Under the pieces are notes generated by a model, which saw only the letters and a program-made list of their open reading frames with translations, did not search any database and had not been told where the DNA came from. 64,000 nt of DNA from Phytophthora colocasiae. Taxonomy: Eukaryota > Oomycota > Peronosporomycetes > Peronosporales > Peronosporaceae. The stretch covers positions 1,178,001 through 1,242,000 of the forward strand of contig JAGKQI010000105.1 in NCBI GenBank assembly GCA_018806915.1. The letters are read 5' to 3'. The number at the start of each line of letters is the position of its first letter. Positions within the stretch are counted from its first letter, which is position 1. This document shows, piece by piece, positions 55,888 through 64,000 of this stretch. The position numbers and the translations under genes are program-made.

Positions 55888-56451
55888 CTATTGAGGAACA
55901 ACAGTGTAGAAATGTGCTACTTCAGCCACCTCAGGTTCCGCCGCTTGAAAATCACGGTAAAGGTTGCACAACAACTCATCTGGTAGCGGGTCATCCGCGC
56001 GTTGATTTAATTTTTTCGCGTGCTCGAAATCATCGCAAAGAAAACTCACCACGTAAGTCTTCCCTTCAAGTCCACAATCGCTCCAACACGAATTTGCCAT
56101 TCTCTCCACGAACTCCCATTCCACTTGAGAAATGTGCGAACTGTCAACGATCACCACTTCGGCACTTTGAAGCTCAGCTCTAAATACGCCGTGCATGTTC
56201 CTATCACACCACCATGCACCCCATTCATCTTGCTGAGGGGTGAATATACGCACGATCCGTGCATTGCTCACGGTGTCCTCTGCGAATGCATTTACAAACG
56301 CACGTCGAAGCATCTCGGCGAACTTTGTCTTCCCGCTTCCAGGCAACCCACGTAGCACGACAACACACGACCCATAGGACCATGTTTTGTTGTCAATAAA
56401 GTCGTGAACGATGGACAATGCCACGTCCTCCACGCGCCAGCTCCAATCCAT
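55888..56451 (-). CDS. Intact P-loop NTPase/kinase-like protein (187 residues)
   Basis: ATG 56451 to stop 55888, no breaks. Walker A GLPGSGKTKF lies at residues ~35-44, then VRIFTPQQDEWGAW and a Walker-B-like strand VVIVDSSHISQVEW. This arrangement (P-loop, then a short strand with Asp-Ser-Ser/Thr-H) is that of the AAA_33/N4BP2-like and polynucleotide-kinase-type P-loop proteins, which phosphorylate nucleic-acid ends or act as small-molecule kinases. Substrate unknown. It is one of two clearly intact genes in insertion 2, which suggests recent arrival or selection. The upstream 56452-56760 region holds no recognised gene. Confidence 0.65.
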   Translation of the reverse strand: MDWSWRVEDVALSIVHDFIDNKTWSYGSCVVVLRGLPGSGKTKFAEMLRRAFVNAFAEDTVSNARIVRIFTPQQDEWGAWWCDRNMHGVFRAELQSAEVVIVDSSHISQVEWEFVERMANSCWSDCGLEGKTYVVSFLCDDFEHAKKLNQRADDPLPDELLCNLYRDFQAAEPEVAEVAHFYTVVPQ

Positions 56452-56764
56452 ACCTCGGTTGTAGTTGGACCAATGCAGGAAAAAATGAAAGTGGCATCCC
56501 CAATTCTTTCAGACGTAGTCATGTTCTTTCCTTATAGATAATTCTCGGAGGTCTCTCAAAGTCTCTCGAACGTCTCGGCCAATTCTCAGAAATACCGTTT
56601 ATCCTACTGTACTAGTTTTGAAGTCAAGTTGTCTTTTATCATTTAAAATTATACTTATACAGATTTTTGTCACTAGATCGCAGTGGAGTCCAATGGCTTG
56701 GATGATTCTACGTCTGTAAGCTCTTCTGTGGCTTCCAATTCTAGTCTGGAAGACTAAAGATGTG

Positions 56765-57096
56765 GTGAACAACTTCAACGCTGCTATGAATCGTCACAAG
56801 CGCTACGTTGAGCAATTGACGTTGCCTACACTTCACTATTCACTCTGGAATTATAAAGACGGATATTTCTTCGGGCCGATGCAGTTTGTGGCTGGATTAT
56901 TGGCTGGAGTTGTGGTAGGCGTTGCTGTCACTCAGCAAGGGCAATTTCACAAGTGGAGCCTCCATCGCTTTTCGGTAAATTGGCAAACTGGTGCAGTCGA
57001 CGAGCACCTGCGGCGGGTACGCCTTGGCATCCCATTCCGTTGCCGATGGACGAGTACAGCTACCTGATGCACCCTGCGACAGTTGAGGTCACGTGA
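56765..57096 (+). pseudogene. Small single-pass membrane protein, exon or remnant
   Basis: After a possible acceptor (CTAAAG at 56754-56759) the frame reads VVNNFNAAMNRHKRYVEQLT, LHYSLWNYKDGYFFGPMQFV and the TM stretch AGLLAGVVVGVAV. The frame that continues to 57067 is basic and unlike a tail; a one-base shift near 57000 gives APAAGTPWHPIPLPMDEYSY and LMHPATVEVT with a stop at 57096, which is more protein-like. No start codon of its own is certain. Family not recognised. Confidence 0.4.
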
Positions 57097-57805
57097 GATT
57101 TAAGACAATAGGTCACGGAAGAATATGTGGAGACGTACGATGTACTACGCACGTGTTATGGTTGGCGTTTACCGACTCGAGTATAGTGAACTGATCTCGT
57201 GCAATATACTTACCTAGGATAGTAGAAATACATGTAGATTAATGCTCAACGTTCGTGTCATCTCAAAGTTAAAGGATAAATAAGCAGGTCGTTGTGTTTC
57301 GCTTTTTTATATGTTTTTCTCTGCTGCTCCGTCGCTATAGGTCTATCTCCGACTGCGCTCTACATTCCTCTACGATCTCCAACTCGAGCAAGTACGACCT
57401 CGACTCAAAAGCTTAAATTGTGAAGAGAGACGCGCTCGCATGCAAGAACCTCGCTGTCAGGTTGCGTTGCTGCTTGAGATCCAGCAACAAAGGTAGCTCT
57501 GATGAGCATCTATCTGACTCTTTCCTTGAGAAACTCCAGCCAGATATCCAACACTAGGGCTTTCAATCGTGCCTTCGATAAAGCCTCTTTATCCGGGTCT
57601 TCTCTCAATGAAAGAGCGCTGTGTGCTTTAAGATAGATCTGCCATATTCTCCACCCCTTGACAGCAAAATTTTCTCGTTACTACTGCACTCCCCACAGGA
57701 AACCGGTGCAGCATTAGTTTCTCCACTCCGAGCCAACGTTTCCTTGTCAACGTTGATGCAGTGGCTTTTTTCGCTCGAGCAGGACGTAAAAGCGTTCGTC
57801 CTCTC
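57097..57805. other. No gene seen
   Basis: Short frames only. Part may be 3' UTR of the following minus-strand gene. Confidence 0.4.
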
Positions 57806-59312
57806 TTATATTCTTTGTCTGTTCGCTCTTGGGCAGAGACTACTGTAGAGATGTTCACCGTCGCTCCAGCTTGACACGACAAATAGCGTCGAGGATTGTA
57901 CCCGACGCTCACTTTCTTGCGCAGACTCAAGTGCTCGTGCACCATCATCTCCAGAAGTGTCACCACTAGGTACCGAAACCCGCACTTTTCCGCCGCCAGC
58001 AGAACCTACGAAGATTGTGCTCGTATCCAGGTAAAGGTCCTGGGAAGAAGACAAACTCGTTGCGTTACCGTCGTTCTTTAGCGTCATTCCATCTCCAATG
58101 CTGATAAGTCCGCGCGTGCCGTCAAGCGTAATGCCGGCCGCTGTAGGATCGTCCGCGATGGTGTTGGCCACTGTCACCGTTCCAGCAGGATCGACGAAAA
58201 GCAGGGAGTTTCTACCAGCGCTCGTGATGACAGTTCCTGCTTTTGATACGAGATTCAGGTCGCCCTGCTCCTTCACACCGCCCGAACTGTTCGCAGCTGT
58301 GGTCATCATCGTGCCATCATCGAAAACAACCCCCTTTCTGGCACTCAAATAATCCGCCTCAATCATGGGAGCTGATGTAACACCAAACTGTTAGCAAAGC
58401 AATACGCACACAAGAAAATGTCATGTGCACTTACAATCCACCCTGTTTGTGAACGTCACAGTGCCATTGGAGAAGAAAGTCACCCCATAAAATGTCTGCT
58501 GGTCTCCGGAATCCAATGCACGACGTCCGATTTTCAACTCTCCATCATCAAATGCGATCATTCCCTCCGAGTAGGCGGTATTAGAGTTTCCTGGGCGTCA
58601 CAACACACAACATTAATTGATGCCGCAAAACAACTCTCCACTACGTACGTCTTACCACTCTTCAAGAAGATCTGTGCGTCATCCTCCGCCACAACTGTAA
58701 ATCTATTATCCACCGTCGTTCCAAAGAGATCGTTCTGATGCGACTCGAAGAAATCCGTCTGCGTCAAGTAGATCGTAATGCTGCTCATGAGTAAGAAGCT
58801 CAGCAGCGTCAATACTCCAATCGCCGTCCAGAACACATCATGGTCCTCTCTTTTGTGTCTTCTCAGTGTAATTATCTGCAAAATCCCCCCCACTAGATCT
58901 GTATCGGAAGATGCGAGTATCTGCATCTGAATGGAAGAAGCCTCTTCTCCCTCTTAAACGTCGCAATCTCTGCACACCAATTCCAGCCATGCGTCTGGCC
59001 AAATCTCCGTCCTCCTCCCCGTCCAGCATCAAATGGTCTCCACGTAGATCATCACCTGGTGAATCCATAGGAATAGCTTGTCGTCCACGTCGGTACGAGT
59101 GTTCTTCTCCCTCCGTGGACTGCACATCATTTTCCTCGTCTTCTTCTTCGCTCCGTGACGTCTCAAGTTCTTCATTGCCGTCGTCATAGCGACCTTGAGC
59201 GTCTGTTCCATCCAGCGTCAGTGAACGTCGTCCACGGCCTTCAAACAGCGCAGGGGCTCAGCCGTATTTTCTTGCGCTTTTCCAGCGAGAAGATGTTCCT
59301 CAGCGTGCTCAT
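57806..59312 (-). pseudogene. Type II membrane protein with beta-repeat ectodomain, two +1 homopolymer shifts
   Basis: Start ATG 59312 (MSTLRNIFSLEKRKKIRLS). Removing one C from the CCCC at about 59255-59258 joins it to ALFEGRGRRSLTLDG and an acidic cytoplasmic region (SEEEDEENDVQSTEGEE). Removing one G from the 7-G run (C run at 58885-58891) joins RYRSSGG to ILQIITLRRHKREDHDVFWT and the TM helix AIGVLTLLSFLLMSSITIYL. The ectodomain follows: FGTTVDNRFTVVAEDDAQIF LKSG, intron 58591-58655, NSNTAYSEGMIAFDDGELKI, intron 58372-58434, then MIEADYLSARKGVVFDDGTM and beta units (GTVTVANTIADDPTAAGITL, GLISIGDGMTLKNDG) to a stop at 57806. Splice sites are clean (GTAAG/CAG, 63-65 bp). Either assembly errors or early decay. 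No family named; style recalls the repeat protein at 1-3658. Confidence 0.65.
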
Positions 59313-59596
59313 ACTGGGCGCCGCCCAGTGGGCGGGGATAGATGCCGAGGATAAATTTTTGTAATAGATAGTCTAAAAGTAGAGATTATTTTCGTGATTT
59401 TGGGCGGCTACTCCGAATTACGACAAGGTTTTTTCGCCAAGTCCATTGACAGACCTCACTATTAGAAGCTTATCTCAACTCTGATTGGATACTACTGACC
59501 AATAAGCAAAAAGTAAGCGAAAGCAGGTGGTGACACTCCAGACCGATGGGAACATTGATTTCCCTACCCCCATAGCATACAAATTTCTATATAAAA

Positions 59597-59637
59597 CTTA
59601 TCCCAGCAAAGCTGGGATAACAGCGGTCGCCGGTGGG
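59597..59637 (-). repeat. Right terminal inverted repeat of insertion 2
   Basis: Reverse complement equals the left terminus with CTG inserted before TTATCCCAGC. Confidence 0.75.
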
Positions 59638-59641
59638 TTAA

Positions 59642-60103
59642 TCCATCTTGAATGTTACGTAACCGTTTCACGCCATGATTTTGTGTCATAATGGTCCATC
59701 AACTTGTGTCATGGATACACTCATTTTTCGCGTAGGAACCGGACCGAAGTCTAGAGCACGCTGAGAGGCGAATCTAAAGCTGAAACTCGGTACACATGTA
59801 GAAGACGCTCCGGTGTGTCTGGTAGATGTAAGATGAAGTCGAGGCCGCGCGTACAGAGCGACCAGGACACGAGAATACGTTACGTGTCCAGAGTCAACGC
59901 GAAAAAATTCGCACCTAATTGAGTGGCCAATCAGATCCAGACCCTTCTGACGTGAAATATTCGTTTGGGAAATTTATGTTGGATCAATTTAAAATCACCC
60001 AACCAAAAAATCCTGAGTCATTTTAAACCACCCAGCCAAAACCAATTCGCCCGGGGTTGAAGTGCATGGCTTAGCGCGAAATAATATATCGGTTAGAATT
60101 AGC
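59642..60103. other. No gene seen
   Basis: AT-rich sequence outside insertion 2, up to the host repeat. AAATCACCCAACCAAAA-like and AAACCACCCAGCCAAAA-like phrases repeat at 59991 and 60026. Confidence 0.4.
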
Positions 60104-60332
60104 AGACGTCGTCGCTAGAGTTGCAGGTGTTCCCTGCTGCGTGGCTTCGTGAACAGGAGACACCAAGAAGACTTGCGTGCAACTCAACCAAAACCAGAAT
60201 GCTTTCATTCATATATCTTATCCTACCGTGTGCTATGTACTACACACAACGTGCCATGCACGAGGAGGAAATGCTGCCAGTTAACAGCAAAAAAAACTTT
60301 GAGAAGAGCGTCGCAGAGTACCGTCGCCCAAC
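60104..60332 (+). repeat. Host repeat, uninterrupted copy (empty site for insertion 1)
   Basis: Plus strand runs FPAAWLREQETPRRLACNST ... MHEEEMLPVNSKKNFEKSVA then EYRRPT; it is continuous where the other two copies are separated by insertion 1. The target position reads TTATCC (ATAA on the reverse strand) instead of TTAA. At 60332 it changes abruptly into copia sequence. Confidence 0.75.
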
Positions 60333-63300
60333 TCGTCTTGTCCCGCCTTGCACCTGGCTCCAGCTGAGTGGCGATGCCAAGTCACGCATCTCGAGTGCTA
60401 TTGCTGTTACTCCCACCTCACTCATGCTGAACCGGAATTGCTGTTGCCGCGTCCTCGACGTTAAACGCTTGGCGCAGACCCTGGAACCGTTGAGGCCCCA
60501 ACGCCTTCGTGAATAAATCAGCCACTTTTTCCGCGCTGGAGACTTATTGCACTCGAACTTTGTCCTCTCCACGAACTCAGCGATTTCACGACTTAGCTTA
60601 GCAAAGCGTTTCATTTTCTTGTAATTACCAGGCTCTGTAGCCACCATAATCGTGCTTTGATTATCCATGAACAACTTCGAGCACGGCGAAGATTCACCAC
60701 GTATCTCCTTCAACAACTTTCGTGCCCATATCACATGCACTCGCCGCAATCAACTCCGAACTGCACGCATCAGTCGTAACTTTTGCCTGCTGCTTGCTCG
60801 TGTACAACATTCAATCTCAGCAAGTAGCCTGTCACGGACCGACTGGTGTCCGGACAATTTGCATAGTCAGCATCAATTTTTATCGGCAACACTCTGCTAG
60901 TCTGTCGATAGACTAATCCAAACGTTCGTGTACCCTGCAGGTACCGCAGAACCCGTTTAGCACACAAGTAGTTCTCCATTGTGTATGCAATACCGAGACA
61001 AACTTCGAACAGCATTAGCCAGATCAGGTCGTGTGTATGCGACCAAATACTGCAGTGCACCGATCAATTCTCTGTAAGGCACGTTTGGATCGTTTATCTT
61101 TCCTTCGTCCGTCTCAATCGGCGGCAAGTACTCATTTTTGCATCAGAGGCGATCACAGTGGTCGGCAATCTCGCATTACAAACCGTTCGAGAACTCGATC
61201 GATGTATGCAGTCTTTAAAATGCACAGCACCTTACCAGGCATAAACTTTACTTCCATACCTAAAATGTGCTTCACTCGCCCAAGCTTCTTGAGAGCGAAT
61301 TTATTGCTCAGCTCCTCGATCACTTGATCAATGTCCTTTCTTTGCAGCGATTAGCAGGTCATCAACGTACACAGTCACGCATACCACGCGTCCATCCTTC
61401 CACGCTGATAGAGACCCACATCAAAATCACATTGAGTGAAGCCAATACTTAGCAGGTGGTTGTGCAGCGTTTGATACCATAGACGTGAAGCTTGCTTTAG
61501 ACCGACCCTTTCAGCAACTCGCATACACGACCACTTCCATCGTCAAAGTACTCTGGTTGTTCCATGTATATTTTGACACCCTTCAACTCACCATTCAGGA
61601 AAGTGGTGACAAAGTCAACATGGCAACAATCGAGATCCAGCAGAAACACCAAAATCAACAGCACCCTCACTGTCTGGATCCTCACTACCGGTGATTACGT
61701 ATCGACGTAATCGACACCGTACTTCTGGTCATAGCCACAGACTGCTAGACGACCCTCGTGCCGATCGACCTTGACCTTTTCGTTCAACTTAACTCGAAGC
61801 ACCCAAGTAGTCTTCAAAATATTGCACGGTTGCTTAGGACGATCAACCAGTCAAGTCCCGTTAACTCGGTGTGCCTCCATCTCAAAGTTGATGGCATCCA
61901 GCCATTTGTCACGCAGCGGCGAGTTCAACGCATCTTCTGCTGACGCGGGATTACCCGACAGCTCCTTCAGCGTCTCCACCGAAGCCATGATGTAGTCCTT
62001 CAGGCGCACATTTGCTTTCTTCTGTCGCTCAGATCGTCTCAACCCACGCAATCTCTTTGAGCTTCGCCGTAGTTGATTGTCTGCAGATTTGTTGTTACCA
62101 CGTCTTTGACTCCATGGACGAAGTCGATCAGCTGTACTGGTAACTCCCACCGAGTCTGCACCCACAGCTCCCACCGAAGTCGCACCACTGCTTCGTTCAT
62201 GGCCACTTGCATTTTCTCCCACCAAATCTGCAACAACACGATCATCTTGGCATTCTTGCCGAGGCCGTTAATTCTCAAATTGCACATGAGTACCAGCGAC
62301 ATCATTCATAGCCGCACGAACTGAATCCACCGCACCAGCCCGTACTGACTGCTCTCCAATATACTCCACAGAAAGAGGATCAACTGGTATTTGAGAATAG
62401 TAACTTTGTCTGCCCTTTAGCAACGCATTGACATACGTTTGTTCGACCGTCACATCCTCACGGAACTTGACGTCGCGGGCTTCACCATTTTTCCAGTTCG
62501 CAAAAGTCGATACCCATGTCCTGTTTTCGGAAGACCCAGAAAAAACGCTGGTTCAGCTTTCGCCGATAGCTTGTTCTTTCGAGTTTTCTTCGGTACAAAC
62601 ACGTACGCCACACAGCCACAGACCTTCAGTCCTTCAATATTCGGCTTCGATCCTGTTGGGCGTCAAACCTTTCAAGGCTTTTGTGGGATTCAGATTATCC
62701 AGAGGGACCGACTGGCACGTGCTAACAAGATCAGACAGATGAGTGCCACTCGACCACATACGGTAACACTTCAGGCCACAATACACTCGGTAAGTTAGCT
62801 GCATGCATGACCGCACGCATCTTGTTTACTAGCACGCCGTTCATCTTCTCCACCAGACAGTTCTCCTCGGGCGTGTACGAATGGGTGGGGATGAACACAT
62901 TTCCCTTTGACTTCAGGAATTCCTTCAGTTCAAAATTAACATCACCATCGTTAGTAAACTTCTTAATCGGCTTGCCTTGAGCAAGAAGCTCTGCAATGAG
63001 TTGCTGCACGTTCCCTGACGCTTCACTCTTCTTGCCAAGAATGTAACACCATTAGTATCGGGATCCCTCGTCGTGAATTAGTTGAAAGTACCGGGATTCA
63101 CCAATGCCAGGCAGGTAAGCTCCCATATGGCACACGTCGGACGTCAGTCGCTCAAAGCTAACTTTGGTTCGCTTGTCCGTCGCATTCCCGTACGACTTGC
63201 GCTTTTGCTTCGCAGACATACAGCTCAGGCACTTAAGCTTCGTTTTCAGTTGCTCTTCCGAAATATCCATGACCACACGTCGCTCGTTGGCATCCAGTTG

Positions 63301-63818
63301 CGGTACCCTTGCTTCTGGTGTACGCTCGCGTTGTAGTGTACACACCCGATCGTACATCTTCCTTAGAGCCTCTCCCAACTCTTGGAGGTCCATTTCGCCG
63401 GCGTTATCGAGATCACTAGAAGTTCGTGCTGCTGCCACAGCTCCTCGTCCCCGTGGTTCCATTCCTCCCGCTCGCTGGGTTTCCTCCGCTGGTGCCGGTC
63501 GATCTTCTCCCTCGACAACTGCTGCTGGATCTTCATCTCCAAGCGGCTCTCCACCAACAGTCGTATCTTCGTTAGTGTCGGTCGCCGTGTGACTATTCGT
63601 CGTAGGAAGGGAGGGTGTGGGTGACGCCTTCTCCTCGTTGTCGTCCGGTTCACGGTTATCTTCGCTCGCGTCGTTGTCCTCGGTCTTCTTCTCGGCGCTA
63701 CGTCGGACTCGTGTACTCCGTGCTCTCGAAGCTCTTCTCTCTTTTGTTACCGTTAGTGCCGTTCTCGTACTCGTCATTTGTCTCGTCATTCGTCGAAGTT
63801 GCCCCTGTATGACCACCA
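60333..63818 (-). mobile_element. Ty1/copia retrotransposon, decayed, minus strand
   Basis: Order on the minus strand: N-terminal Gag-like region and a Cys-Cys/His pre-integrase segment fused in one 268-residue frame (63858-63052: CLSCMSAKQKRKS, then FERLTSDVCHMGAYLPGIGE, SRYFQLIHDE), so nucleocapsid and protease are deleted. Integrase core follows (63009-62731: IKKFTNDGDVNFELKEFLKS, SYTPEENCLVEKMNGVLVNK). Then a linker leading into RT (62225-61851), RT with HVDFVTTFLNGELKGVKIYM (61685-61497), RNase H-proximal AKRVLRYLQGTRTFGLVYRQ and DADYANCPDTSRSVTGYLL (61060-60770), and DNQSTIMVATEPGNYKKMKR (60749 on). Several frame breaks; the 3' LTR is absent and the element ends at the host repeat. Same strand throughout. 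Confidence 0.8.
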
Positions 63819-64000
63819 TGTAGCGTTTGCCTTTTATCTTGCCCGGCACGTTGAGCAAGTCGTATTGCTCCTGGCTTCTGCGTCCCGTTCACTTCGTATA
63901 GATTTAACTTTAACACCTTCTGGCCGACAGCAACCACTTGTTGCTGCGCCGGGCCCGTAGCTTCGTGCTGCGACCCTATTTATTGAATAGACACTACTCT
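63819..64000 (-). repeat. Copia LTR end and leader (copy of 39438-39619)
   Basis: Begins (minus strand) AGAGTAGTGTCTATTCAATA and runs to CGCTACA just before ATGGTGGTCATACAG, the apparent start of the Gag-like frame. The full LTR lies outside the window. Confidence 0.7.

Larger units (their letters stand above)
39629..59641. mobile_element. 20.0-kb TTAA-bounded interval with hairpin termini (insertion 2)
   Basis: Left: TTAA (39629-39632), CCCACCGGCGACCG, then TTATCCCAGC-TTT-GCTGGGATAA. Right, read inward from TTAA (59638-59641): CCCACCGGCGACCG, CTG, then the same hairpin. Apart from a 3-base insertion the 38/41-bp termini are identical and oppositely oriented, start with CCC and abut TTAA on both sides, as for piggyBac-family elements. 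Inside lies a piggyBac-type transposase with chromodomains plus several other genes. No empty site for this one is present in the window. It may be a single giant element, or a small element swollen by later insertions. Confidence 0.6.

Overview
This window comes from a repeat-rich eukaryotic chromosome, almost certainly an oomycete of the Phytophthora type. The introns I can place are short (56-102 bp) with GTAAG/GTACG-type donors and YAG acceptors. The host-like fragments belong to families expanded in oomycetes: GH72 glucanosyltransferase, folate/biopterin transporter, M96/START-like mating-specific protein, and a PSI-type Cys-rich Gly/Ser-repeat surface protein. The rest is transposons: piggyBac-type, Helitron/PIF1-helicase, Ty3/gypsy and Ty1/copia. 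I see no tRNA, rRNA, CRISPR array or bacterial operon. Most open frames opposite the first gene and the gypsy element are antisense shadows.

Layout. 1-3658: a large minus-strand secreted repeat protein running off the left edge. 3.7-5.7 kb: a decayed SANT-like gene between direct repeats. 5.8-6.95 kb: a decayed Helitron/PIF1-type helicase, part of a host repeat that reappears at 30.66-30.78 and 60.10-60.33 kb. 6953-30663: a 23.7-kb interval bounded by TTAA and piggyBac-like termini. It holds a broken piggyBac transposase, a SANT/DOT1-like gene, a Cys-cluster gene of unknown function, two nested giant inverted repeats, a chromo/OTU-like gene, and fragments of FBT, GH72 and M96-like genes. 30.8-39.4 kb: a degenerate but largely complete gypsy gag-pol. 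39629-59641: a second TTAA-bounded interval, 20.0 kb, whose termini carry an identical hairpin. It holds another SANT/DOT1-like gene, an intact coiled-coil gene, an ADP/ATP carrier pseudogene, a double-chromodomain piggyBac transposase, a second Cys-cluster gene, a third inverted repeat, an intact P-loop kinase-like gene and a type II membrane beta-repeat gene. 60.3-64 kb: a decayed copia element on the minus strand.

Main point. Two different piggyBac-type end pairs bracket intervals far larger than ordinary piggyBac elements, and both intervals carry the same three gene families: a piggyBac transposase, a SANT/DOT1-like methyltransferase and a Cys-cluster protein. For the first interval, the two outer flanks joined together are colinear with an uninterrupted paralogous sequence at 60.1-60.3 kb, which supports one insertion. 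Whether these are giant cargo-carrying piggyBac elements or ordinary elements swollen by nested insertion cannot be settled from one window. Single-base frame breaks are very common, often in homopolymers, so either the DNA is decaying or the assembly has residual indel errors.
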